From: Plumapathes pennacea
Lineage: Eukaryota > Cnidaria > Anthozoa > Antipatharia > Myriopathidae
Assembly: GCA_964036295.1 (NCBI GenBank)
Contig: OZ038470.1
Location: 12,467,578-12,531,577, forward strand
Reading direction: 5' to 3'
DNA length: 64,000 nucleotides
Shown here: positions 18,924 through 31,425 of the stretch, one piece after another
Position numbering within the stretch: position 1 is the stretch's first letter
How the letters are laid out: every line of letters starts with the position of its first letter
The notes under the pieces: generated by a model
The model's database searches: none
What the model was told of the DNA's origin: nothing
Seen by the model: the letters and a program-made list of their open reading frames with translations, nothing else
Translations under genes and position numbers: made by a program

Positions 18924-21900
18924 ATGGCGGACAGCGAGGGAGATAGTGTTGAAGAAGAAAACAACGACTATTTTGCTATCTTGAACGTTCGAAAAGAGGC
19001 ATGTTTAAACGATTCAATGTTATTAGATGCATGCTGACGGCTTGGTCTCATCTGATGCTATTTTTGTTGTTTTGCAGGCGACTGAGGAGGAATTGAAGGC
19101 AGCTTATCGCCGCATGTGTGTCCTTTATCATCCCGATAAACATCAAGATCCCGATAAGAAGAAGGTAATGCGACTAAAGACAACGGTTTTCTACGGAAGA
19201 AGAAAGAAGTTTCGATGCTGTACCTGTAAACGGTGCAAAACTAACTTAATCCAAGTCCGTATTTACTCTCCCGTTTTATCAACAGCTGAGAGGTCTGTAT
19301 TAATAAAAAGATAGGGAGGGGTACTCCTGGGATCGTAAGAGGAAATTCTTCCAACCACTCAAGAAGATAATGCATTAGTGATGTGATGAGAATTGATAGT
19401 TTAATCAAATTTTATATGAATGAGGTACTTTATCAGTTGCCAAATTATATCTTCAGGTGGCGTGATGATTGCACATGATCACTTTCAAGAACTTGTTTTA
19501 AGGGAGATACTAAAACCAAGGATCGAAAAAGAGGTTGTTGTTAATCGTGTATCTCTTACATTTTTAGACTGCACTTCAACTCTTCAGTAAAATACAGACT
19601 GCTTATCAAGGTACAGTATAACTGTAATATCATAATACTCTACAGATCTACAGCACAGGGATACATGCAAAGCTAACTTGCTGTCTCTGTTTCTCTCTAT
19701 GTCTGTCTTTTTGCTCTTTTATTTTGTAGTCTTGAGCAACCCAGAAAGTAGAGCAATTTTTGAAATATATGGTCAGAAGGGGCTGGATGCTGGGTGGGAG
19801 GTAAGTGATGTTGTACACTCAGATTCTCCCAACTACTAAAGTGGAAAATGTATAAGTGATGTAGTGAGAATTGATTGTTTAATCAGCTGTCATCTGAGCA
19901 AGGTTTCAAGAGCCAGTGTCACTCCTGAGAATGAAGGGGTGGAGTAACATTAAATGGATTGTGTTATATGTTCTCAATTAATGAAATAAATAAGATAATG
20001 TGTACTTTTTGGTTTTAGATCATTGAACGGCGGAGAACCCCAGCAGAAGTAAGAACAGAAATTTATTTCAATCTATTAGATAATGTTTAGTTGATGATTA
20101 TTGTCAATGAACAACAACAAACATTTAGTTGAACCCCAGTCAATGAATAAATATAAGTATTTCAGTCTATTAATGTTATGAAAGATACTAATGCTATGGT
20201 ACAGGCTACCAACCTTTTGGCATTATTCCAAATCATGTTCTTTATTGTAGATTCAAGCTGAGTATGAACGTCTTCAAAGAGAGAAAGAGGAAAGACGCCT
20301 GCAACAAAGAACAAATCCTAGGGTAAATAAATACAAATTATCTTCAACCATTGACAGAGTTTACAGTTGAGTGAAGTACATGACTGTACATGACATATGG
20401 TGTATATTTTATAATGTAATTTGTATCAAAGATGCTCTTGAATTCAAGATTGGTATTCACAAAAAAAAAATAATAAGGAGGTTTAATATTGCACAATAAA
20501 ACAGTAACTTGCAATAAGCAAACATAACCACCACTTGTACTAAGCAAAAATGACCACCATACATTATACATGAAATACCTAGACTGTGAAATGGAGCTCA
20601 AAAACAAAACAATTAAAAGAACCACACTGACTAAAATAATTTAGTTTGATTGATTAGTCATTATAATTGTACATACAATGATATACTGCATCTGTGCACA
20701 TCAGGGTACCATTTCAGTTGGAGTTGATGCAACAGACCTGTTTGATAACTATGAAGACCTCATTGAAGACAGGTATGAGTGATATAACCCATGTACAGTA
20801 GAACATACTGTACTCACCATCTGTGAGCATTAACATTATTGATATTACTCTCAAGCTCAATATTAATGTAACAAGAAGAAAAAAAATCAGTTGGGGCACA
20901 ACAAAAGCCATGGCGGCTACCAGACAACTTGCTCTGTTTGAACTACAGTATGATCTGGGCTAAGCGAGTCATGGTGCTAGTGTCAGGCTTGCCTGTGGGT
21001 AAGCTGCAATTGTTTTTCTTTTATTATACAATATGTATTTCATGTCCTGTACACTAAGCGATGTTGTGAGAATTGATTTCATAAAAAAAAAAAAAGACCA
21101 AAAGCCAAGTTCTCCAGGCTGTATCATACAGTATCTGATATCTGGATCTGAAAGAGAAAATTTAGAAATTGGTCAATGAGGATCGTTAGTGTATTCATTA
21201 TTGTGCGTCTGTCTTTTCATCAGAATGCTACCCAACATTGAAGTCAGTAACATGTTAATTGCACAATCTATTGAGGTAAGGCTTGATGTTTCTGTGGCAA
21301 CATTTTTATCAATCCTCTGTTGCAAAGTGAGAAGATATGTCACTCTATTCTCCTCATCCCTTAGCCATTAGGGAAATTTGTTTCTAGTTCTGCCAACAAA
21401 AATATATAATTATATGGTGTTTATTTTATTTCTAGGCCCCTCTGACACGAGTTGACACTGCAACCCTTGCTGGCTCCTTGAAAATTCGTAATGGAAATGG
21501 AAGCGGTAACATTGCATTGTCGCTTCGTAGAGTGATATCCCACCAAGCATGGGGTGAGGTGAGTAAATTTTCCCACCCATTTAAGAAGGAAATGCATTGC
21601 TGCTGTGGTGAGAATTATTGATAGTTTGATCAGGTTTTATTTGAGCATGCTTTCTGGTACTGACTGCCATGTTTTCATTGCTGTACTATTGATGAGTGAA
21701 TGTAAAGATTCATGTGGCAGGACTTTCAGGTATGTATTTCACTCTCTGGTTGCAGGCTGAGTTTGGTGCAGGGGAAGGCCCAAACATAACATTCAGAGCT
21801 TTTCGAAATCTTACAAAAAGAAGGTGAGGAAAATTAAGATTATATGACTGTATTATTTACAGGTACAGTACTTGTGACATTACCATTAACTCCTTTTTTC

Positions 21901-22835
21901 ACTCCTGAACATAGTGTTATAACAGAGATTCTCTGAACTATTCAAGACAAAAGTGTGTGGTGTACATGTACTGTTACTAGTGAGAAATAAGTTGTTGAAC
22001 CAGCTTTCCTCTGCTCAGCCAGTAATCAGAGTGTAGTTTTAAGTTCATTAATTCAGAAAAACGTGCCTGACATGATAAATGTTGAGTACATAAGTATTAT
22101 TGAAAGGTTTCATAATCATGGATTTCTGTGTTGTAGTTATGGTACCGCCACCTTGTCTCTGACTGCACATAACAACATGTTGGCTGCGGGATTGACAATG
22201 AGTAAGAATTCCTACTGACTGTACTTCAGAGTGTCTGTATTATCCTTACCTTTATTAACCCTACGGTAATGTTCACAAGACTTGCAACCAACCCATTTAG
22301 TGTCCACATACTGGAAGAAACATATAGTAGTCCTTCAAGTGTAAAAACTCTCTCCTCCAGAGAGGCTCCCGAGGGGAAGGGGGTGGGTGGAAAGGAAAGA
22401 AGGCGGCACACTGGGGACAATGGGAACAGGGAAGGGGGGCAGACAGAGATGCATCTTATAACTGGTTGATACTGTAGTCTTGCAGTCACATCTTTTGGAG
22501 TATAACACATTTTCAATAATTGCAGTTGTTCAAAATTACAACTCAAGCCCTTATCTACTGTATCAATCATCAGGAACCTACAGTATAAGTTTGACTGGAT
22601 GGGCAAGCTTTCAGCACCCTTGCCGTTTTAGCTGATTGTTACTTTTTTCTTTGTTTGCCTTCCTACCACAAGTGGCTGCACGACAGCTGGACAAACACAC
22701 CATCGGCTATTTGACCTGGAAGACGGGTCTACACTCATCCATGAATACCATGATAGTGAGAGAAACGGAACACTCCAGAACTGTTGTAAACTTGCAGGTT
22801 AGTTGAGTGACACTTTCCCATCCAATAATAATAAT

Positions 22836-22867
<32 letters not shown>

Positions 22868-24922
22868 GAGAGATCTGGTAGAATCATACAGTAGGCAGTC
22901 CAAGCTCCAGGGTCATAATATGGTGATTATTGCATATTTATGACACATTATAAGGAAATTTATGGGGACTCGTTATGATCTCAATAAATCATAGGATGAA
23001 TGCGTAACCAGAGGAAACACTTTCTGTCAACTGAATAAGACTGAAGCAATGGGATGACTGGGCAGTTTAGAGCAGGAAAATGTGAAAATGTCAGGATGCC
23101 CATTAGTTAAAACTTGTTTAATTGTATACACTACAAAAAGGGAACATAAAAATTAATGGAAATAGGAAAATAGGTACAGTCGAGTTATCTATACCTATTC
23201 AAACCTGTACTAAGCAGACATTCTTGGGGAATTGTTAAGTGTCCGATTAATACAGGATATCCACTTAATACAGATTTGACTGTAGTTTGTAATAGCTTAC
23301 GACTTCAGTGAATTTTCCTTGTGCTCCGCGTTTTGCATCCAAATGACACACCTTTTTTCTGCCTGTAGCTTGGGATAGCCAATACGTTCTGTATGACGTC
23401 CTTCGTTAAGAAAGTCAACAAAGACACTAAAGTAAAAGGAGTGGTCAAGTAAGTGTCTATTCATACTGTACGTACTGTATTAAAGTTGATAAATATATGC
23501 TCAGTTGGGGCGTGACGAAAGCCGTGTCCGCCAGATCGTTTTTCCCGTCAGTCTGGCAGATTTTCCCCACAGCTTGCTTAAAATAAAGTTGTTTGAACTC
23601 TTTAATAGGGCTAACAAGTCAAAGCTGCAACTAGCTCTTGCAGCCACCTACTTTTCTTATAGACAGACTGTCATTCCTTTCTTCAAAATTTCCAAGAATT
23701 ATTGTGCATTTTAGAGAACTTTGAAGGCAAGGGTACGACATAACCCGAGGACTCATTGGCAATAAATTGTCTCCATACTCCTCATGGTGTTGTGACCTTG
23801 CCTTTTCATTGATTGTGACTCTTTTGTTTGGATATCTTCAGGTTTGGCGTGTTTGGAATGATCCTGGACTACGGCTGTGAACGTCAGATCTCAGAACACA
23901 GTGTCTTGGGGGCTACCATGAGCATCGGCTCCATGTCTGGCGTAACACTAAAAATAAAGTGAGTTGAAGGACTCGCCGTTTGTTTGATCTGTCTGTCAAG
24001 CTTTCTTGTTCGTCTTACAGTCTCTTAAAGCCACCATTACGGTCTTGTGGTTGAAGTAGCAAAGCAGCCTGAATCTTGATGAGACAAAAGGCTAGCGCTC
24101 GAAACGTCAGCTTCACATTCTTTCACGGCGTCCAGCTTTTACACATTGACCGTTTTATAGTCGATCCAAGTGAAACGTTTTTCTCCACGCCGACGCGGTC
24201 AATCTAGTTCTCTTCAGAGCTGATTTTTCATTGTAAATCTTGATGAATTTTGCCTACTGTGGTTTGGATTGCAAGTTTAATATACATTTTGTCTAAATTG
24301 CCTTCAATCACCTCCACCCCACATTCTAATAAAGAAATAACTGCTCGCCAAACTAAACAGACACGTTTTGTTTGTTTTTGTCTTCCTTTTCTGTATCTTG
24401 CCTGTCTGGTTGTCCACTATCTGTCTGTCTGTCGCAATCCCTTTCTCATGTACAGTATATTTTTGCCTTTGTTCATTTCGTGGCCTATCTGTCTCTTCTT
24501 TTCAGGCTTACCAGATCAACACAAGTGTACAGCTTTCCCATTTCGCTCTCAGAGGAAGTGAACCCTTCAGCAGTATTCTATGGCACTGTTGTACCACTTG
24601 CTGTATACTGGGCTGTCAAGATGCTAGTTGTTAGTCCATTTTTACAACGAGAAAAAGAAAAGTGAGTCAGTCTTGTGACCGTTCCCAACTGAGATTGCTA
24701 GTTTTGGGTTAAAACACTAAAACACTTTGTATGATCTTTATAATTATTCTCTTTTTCAAATTATTGCACTTGGTAATAAACTCCACGACCTGAAAAAATG
24801 TTTGTTCAAAGTCAGCTATGTAAAAGGAATATACCAACGGCAACACACTTTTCACGGGATTATGTCGGCGTTTTACTGCCACGTAGACACAGACCTTGTA
24901 TACCGTTCAATTGTCAAACTGC

Positions 24923-24954
<32 letters not shown>

Positions 24955-26467
24955 TTGTTGTTGTTGTTGTTTGTTTGTCTTTTTCAGGGAAGCTGAAGCA
25001 AACAAAGAAAAGCATGCAGAGAAAATCGCCGAGCGAAAGAAAGAGGCAGAAGAAAGCGTAAGCAAATGCAGAGATTTCGTTTGTTTGCTTGTCTTTCTTT
25101 CCTTTTTTTTTTTTTTTTTTTTTGTTTTTTCTTGCCGGTTTCTTTTTCAGACGTCCTGAATTTCCGTCTGCATAATTCATGGCGCCTGTGATGATGTGGC
25201 TGATTTTTGGTTGGATGGATTTCTTTCCAGATTCGACTCATGCAAGAAGCCTACGAACGAATAGTACAATATGAAAGATCCAGGCACGGTAGGTTTTAGA
25301 AGGGGAGTGGCCTTGTGAGGGTGACTGACCTCTTGTTCATTCTTTCCTCTCTCCCGCCTCCTGTTCTTCATCTTAGTCACTGTCTCTGAGTAGTTGCATG
25401 TTGAACTTGACTCTAAACGTCTTCACGAAACTCAAACTTTGGCTACGACCACTGACACTAAAAAAATTCGTTTCCAAAATCCTCCGTTTACCAAGTCGCC
25501 CGCCCAAACTAAATCGTTTTCATTTAGAAATGTATCCGTTCTCCACTTTTAAGAAACGTTTATGAAAAACCTCCGTTTTCAAGTCATCTTACTAAGTTTA
25601 GCGTGGACGATTGGCAAAAACGGATAAAAAAGAAATTGTTTTCAAACGAAAACGGACTAGTGTGGACGGGGCCTTCGCCAGTAATTTCATATTCCAATGC
25701 TTGAGTTACTATAACGTAAGCCATGCGCATTGCAAGGAAAACGAAGAGTTCACACGATATTAATTTCACTCCGTCGCTGAAGTCTAATCTTTGCTCTGTT
25801 CACAGGTTTGTTCATAGTAAATGCCTCGTATGGCCACTTGGTGTCGGTCAGTGAAAGGTTAGTGTGAAAAAACCTCGGGTTATTTTGGTACACCCTTGCA
25901 AGGTAATAGCTGTACAATACTCGCCGGACATGTTGACTACCGAAAGTTAAAAAGAAATGTTCTCTTTGTTTCTCTGAATAGCTCTCAGTCCTCCAACGTC
26001 CATACAAACCACGTGATCGACGTGACAGTGCCCGTGCAGTGTCAAGTAAAGGAGTCGCGTTTATTTTTGACGGAGGCAAACAAGGTTTGGTTTCTTTTGT
26101 TTGCCTCTTGAGTCTTGTTGCTTTCTAGTTTTGTTCTTTGTTTGTTGGTTGTTGTTAATTCTTGTTTGTTTGCTTTTCTTCAGCACAACTTGAGTGGTTT
26201 CTACGACCCTTGTCCGGGGCAGGAGAAGATGCTGACAATCCGTTACGAGTTTCGAGACGCCCTACACGAAGTAACAGTGGAAGACAACGAACCTGTAAAA
26301 ATACCCTTACAATGTAAGACATTCATCCGAGCTAGCAATCAAATGCTGAGTTATCCATATACGTGGTATTAAAAGTTATCAATAGAGTTAAAACACTGTG
26401 ATTACCTTTAACAAGCCTTCTTTGTGTGTTTTTTTTCCCTGCAGCTCACAGAATAGATCGACATTGA
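18924..26467 (+). CDS. DNAJC11: DNAJC11, mitochondrial J-domain protein (complete, 21 exons)
   Basis: J-domain co-chaperone associated with MICOS/SAM complexes and needed for cristae structure. Exons: 18924-18998, 19078-19164, 19568-19610, 19730-19800, 20019-20048, 20251-20322, 20705-20772, 21224-21275, 21436-21558, 21756-21823, 22137-22201, 22673-22797, 23369-23448, 23842-23958, 24506-24661, 24988-25057, 25231-25288, 25806-25857, 25982-26084, 26184-26313, 26445-26467. They total 1668 nt (555 aa; human 559), phases all consistent. The J domain (about residues 13-85) has [16 protein letters not shown] with HPD at about 43-45. [19 protein letters not shown] and [14 protein letters not shown] follow, then the DUF3395 C-terminal region ending in HRIDRH, as in human. 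Intron 1 uses a GC donor (AAAGAG|GCATGT); reading through it would give a stop after 37 residues. The exon 12 acceptor (CACAAG) is the least certain junction. Confidence 0.96.
22825..22867. repeat. (AAC)n microsatellite, DNAJC11 intron 12
   Basis: An ATA run grading into about 12 CAA units. A second trinucleotide run of the opposite sense, (GTT)n, lies at 24921-24973 just before the exon 16 acceptor. Confidence 0.9.
24083..24230 (+). repeat. Dispersed repeat, copy 2 (DNAJC11 intron 14)
   Basis: Inverse of the copy at 705-862, sharing GCGCTCGAAACGTCAGCTTC and TTTCTCCACGCCGAC. Confidence 0.8.
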
Positions 26468-27303
26468 TCTGGCTGTCCAACCCACCTCGTCACGTGATCG
26501 GATCAGGCCAATGAAGATTGAGAACTGTGTCATGTGATCACTCTAATCTGTCACGCTTGACTGGAGTGAATAACATGGCGGACTTATCAAGTTTTAACGG
26601 ACATATATTTACTGGCCCGAAAACCTGCACTGTTGCCTATAATATGTCAGGATTAAAAATATCCGTGAAAAAGACACAATCTACCGCGTTGCTGTGTCTA
26701 TTCAGCTTCCGAGAGTGATCAAATTCAATTATCCCTTTAGTCTTTCTTTAGAGAGTATCTCACTATGTAAGGAGAAATTGGCATTTGATAGCTGGTTTAG
26801 GTTAAAGCTGATTGAACAATGTCAATTCTCAATGCATCGCTCATTATCACATAGTTAAGGTGAGATAATTTGTCCAGTGAAAAATCATTTCAGATGTTTT
26901 ATTACCTTAATTAAAGCCGACATGTTTTCATCGTTCATGGCTGTTTTCCTTAGCATTTCGAGACTGATTTGCGGATTTGCATTACGAATTTTGGAGTGAT
27001 TCACGGTTGACGGTTGACAAGATATACACACGATAGAGATGACTTAATCTCTCTGCTCAGGGTCAAAAGGATAACTTTTCTCGTCATTGTACGATATGGG
27101 CGAATGAACAATAAAGGAGTCTTAGCCGATCTAGGACATAGTAAGACACTCAATTTTTCAATGCCACGTATTTATTTGCAGTCCCACTTCGTGTAAGCTT
27201 ACATCTACGGCAGGTTCAGGTCACCCACCTTCAACTACTGCATCAGTGTGTGATGTCGTGTAGGGACACTAGGCCGGCTAACAAGGGCGGAGTTTATTTC
27301 AGA
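26468..27303. other. Convergent 3' intergenic region, DNAJC11 (+) and TLDc gene (-)
   Basis: 836 bp between two converging stop codons. An AATAAA for the plus strand is at 27110-27115. AATAAA on the minus strand is at 27176-27171, 128 nt past the TLDc stop, and at 27298-27293. A dispersed-repeat copy covers about 26740-26850. No gene is seen. Confidence 0.55.
27171..27176 (-). terminator. Candidate poly(A) signal for the EGF-FN3-Ig-TLDc gene
   Basis: AATAAA on the minus strand, 128 nt downstream of the stop codon at 27304. A second AATAAA lies only 6 nt past the stop (27298-27293) and is probably too close to be the main signal. Confidence 0.45.
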
Positions 27304-30300
27304 TCATGCCTGGTAGAACACCTCGTACTCGTCACATCTGAAGTTGTACCACCCAGTGAAGATATTCCTGGCCTGGATGCTGCCGTAGCTATAACTGAAT
27401 GGCGGACGGTACGTGTGGCCTAAATTGCTGGAGGACTTGGTATTTACGTTGCACTGGTTTGCAAGGTACAGATCGCGGCCGCCACCAAAGGTCGGTCCGT
27501 AGTCGTTGTTGCTGTAGATGGCGTTTCCTTGGTTTCCGTAGATTTCACTCTTAAACGGTTGGTTTAGATGGTTGTTGAGTGAGAACAGGAAGGCTTTGAC
27601 GCTCTGTGCGTAGCCGGTGTCTGGAACAAAACATTTTTATGATTTTTAAAGTTTTTAACGGTGTGATAAATTTTAACTGTTTACATTATAAAGTTCATAA
27701 AAATGTTTGAAGCAAAAACCTTTTGATATATCGCACGCCAATATTTCAAGATATTTTGCCAAGTAAAAAATTTAAAACATATATGGCATATATTTAGGGG
27801 AAGGGGAGTGATTCCTTAAACACAGGAAACGGCGCATAAAATAGTTTGAGACCTATCATTTGCTTAGTTTACTGACTTGTCCAGTTTTGATCGGTGTATC
27901 CTCCAAAAACGTAAATTCCAACCCGAACCAGCGTTACAGTGGGGCCTTTGTGGTTGCACTGACGGTGGAATGAGCTGGACTTGAAGTTGTTGTCACTGGC
28001 TTTAAAGCATCTCTTCCACTCCTTCCCCTTTATTTTCACTGGCTGGAGGTACTGAGTGAGTTGTTTTGAATGAATGAGATAATCCTGAAGGTTTAATTCT
28101 GCAGGAAAAGAGTACCAGACAAACACATATGTTAAAGCCCGTCTAAACGAGTCCAACATCGTCCAACATTGTTGGATACATGAAACACTCCCATTTAGCC
28201 ACTATAATTATTTGATTGTATCATAATCAACCTCAATGGTCAGATTACTGCGCTGATTATCATGAAGCTGGGAATATGAATGACTGACGTGAAAGAGAAC
28301 GAGTAGAGGTGCCAGGATAAGTTATCGATACCTTGATAGAAAACTTCGTACTCGTCACATCTGAAGTTGTACCACCCAGCGAAGATATTCCTGGCCTGAC
28401 TGCTGCCGTAGCTATAACCAAATGGTGTACGGTAAGTGTGGCCGAGTATGCTGTGGGAATAAATGTTCAAGTGACACTGGTCTGCAAGGTACAGATCTCT
28501 GGTGCCACCAAAGGTCGGTCCGAGGCCATTTTGGCTGTCTATGGCATATACGTAGTTACGGTAGATTTCACTCTTGAACGGTTGGTTTAGATGGTTGTTA
28601 AGTGAGAACAGGAAGGCTTTGACGCTGTGTGCATAGCGACGGGCACCTACAAAAACAAAAACAAGGCAAAACAATTACAATATTCCAGTTAAAGTTGAAA
28701 CGAAGTTAAGGCAGGTTTCGCGGCAGGAGTACAGCAGGCGCAAACACAATCACAAGAGAATAGAATAAAATCCATTCTCATGCGCTTGCCTCACCGTGCT
28801 AGCCAGCCTCTTTACTATTGACGTGAAGTTACAGCAACTTTTGGAATGATAAACTACTTCCGTCTCCAAAATGTGTTAGAACGGATTGGCGTCATGGCAT
28901 AGCATATGAACCTTTATAATTCATAGGCGCAAAATTAAAATCAGGTCGGAAAACAAGCACCAAATTAATAGCTCGTGGCCTCTCATCTGCTTGGGGTACT
29001 CACTTGAGTTAAACCAGTCTCGGTCGGTGTATCCTCCAAAAACGTAAATTCCAACCCGAACCAGCGTTACAGTGGGGCCTTTGTGGTTGCACTGACGGTG
29101 GAATGAGCTGGACTTGAAGTTGTTGTCACTGGCTTTAAAGCATCTCTTCCACTCCTTCCCCTTTATTTTCACTGGCTGGAGGTACTGAGCGAGTTGTTTT
29201 GAATGAATGAGATAATCCTGAAGGTTTAATTCTGCAGGAAAAGAGTACCAAACAAACATGTGTTAAGGCCCGTCTAAGCGAGTCAACATCGTCCAACATT
29301 GCTTGATACATGAAACTGACTCACATTAATATTCGGCCAATATATAATTATTTAATTGTATCCTAGTCAACGTCAATGGTCAGATTACTGCGCTGATTAT
29401 CATGAAGCTGGGAATATGATTGACGGACGTGAAAGAGAACGAGTGGAGTTGCCAGGATAAGTTATCGATACCTTGATAGAAAACTTCGTACTCATCACAT
29501 CTAAAGCGGTAAGACCCAGCGAAGATATTCCTGGCCTGACTGCTTGTGTAGTTATAACCGAATGGCGGACGGTAAGTGTAGCCGAGATTGCTGTACAAAT
29601 TGGTGTTCACGTGACACTGGTCTGCAACGTACAGATCTCCGTTGGCAAGGCCAAATATAGGTCCGTGGCCATTGTAGCTGTATATGGCATTTGCGTAGTT
29701 ACGGTAGATTTCACTCTTAAACGGTTGGTTTAGATGGTTGTTAAGTGAAAATAGGAAGGCTTTGTTGCTGTGTGCGTAGCCACGGACACCTACAAAAACA
29801 TAAACAAAAAAAAATACGATGCCAGTTAAAGTTGAAACGAATTAAGGCAGGTTTCTCACGAGTACAGCAAGTGCAAACACAATCACAAGAGAATAGAATA
29901 AAATCCATTCTCATGCGCTTGCCTCACCGTGCTAGCCAGCCTCTTTACTGTTGACGTGAAGTTGCAGTAACTTTTGGAATGATAAACTACTTGCGTCTCC
30001 AAAATGTGCTAGAACGGGTTAACGCCATGTTCGTAGCATATGAACCTTTTTAACTCATAAGAGCAAAATGCAAACCAGGCCGGAAATATTTATTAGACTG
30101 TTTTACTTTTTGTAGAATTGGTTTTAACAATAAAATATTTGACATTGTGGGCACTTAAACACAGTACAAGCATCAAACCAATAGCTCGTGGCCTCTCGTC
30201 TGCTTGGGTTACTCACCCACAGAGTTAAGCCAGTCTCGGTCGGTGTATCCTCCAAACGCAAATTTTCCAACTCGAACTAAGATGACAGTGGGGCCTTTGT

Positions 30301-31065
30301 GGCTACAATCAGCGTGGAATGAGATGGACTTGAAGTTGTTCTCACTGGCTCTAAAGCATCTCTTCCACTCCTTCCCCTTTGTTCCCACAGACTGAAGGTA
30401 CTGAGTGAGGGGTTTTGAATAATCGGGATGATCCTGCAGAATCTTGGAGATTTTTTCTGGAAATCAACCCGGAAAACAAGAAAAAGCATATTTTACCAAG
30501 TAATCCATTATTCTAATGCCCCCCCCCCCCCCCCCCCCCCCTCCCCCCACTGCAACGCCGACTCGGGTACAGGCCTCGAAAGCAAAATCGCAACAGCGTT
30601 TGGCTATGGTGGGATCAAAATGTTTATAGGTCCGACTTGTATAATGTACATGTGGTGTTTTATTGGCCCCGAAATAAATGCTCATCAGACACCCCACTCT
30701 ATTGCATTCCTAATCCTTAACTATCTCCCCCCTCCCCCCCCCCCCCCCCCCCTACCCCCCACCCCCCATTTCGCCTACTCAGCCTTTAGAGTTGATGGAA
30801 AACAAGTTGTTTTTGCTGTGGATTGCATGTTAGTCTGCTTCAGTGGTCAGATTCACTAGCTTGGCTGATATTACTGAAAGAACACGAAAAATTGCCAGAA
30901 TAAGCTGCCTCCTGTACAAGCGATCAAAAGTTCTCCATACTAGCTAGAGACTAGCCACAGGATCTACAGTATACATTCGATTTTTCAAGTCCCCGCTTGT
31001 CATGCGAAGTACATTCCATGATGAGTATTATTGCGGAAATTATTCAATATAATAACCAAAAAAAA

Positions 31066-31118
<53 letters not shown>

Positions 31119-31380
31119 TCATTCCCGAAAAGGTTGTCCAGTTGAAATATATATATAGGCAATTATATCTATCACGTGACCACTCAAAAAAAACGTATAA
31201 CTACAAAGAAATAACATTAAGTCAGCATGTTTATACAATTTTATGGTTGCTAGTCATTAGAATGGTAAAATCAAGAGCCTTTGGAGTGTTTCCAGTTTAA
31301 AAAACGCTAGTTTTAGGTGATCACGTGACAGTATATTTGTATATTTATATATTTAGACTGGACAACCTTTTCAAGATTGA

Positions 31381-31425
<45 letters not shown>

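Noticed and set aside
29374..29471. Extension of TLDc exons to the in-frame stop (NLSWQLHSFSF... ending), making separate short TLDc genes
   Set aside because: A GT donor after YEVFYQ in phase 1 joins exactly to the next TLDc first-half exon, and the extension is unlike TLDc sequence.
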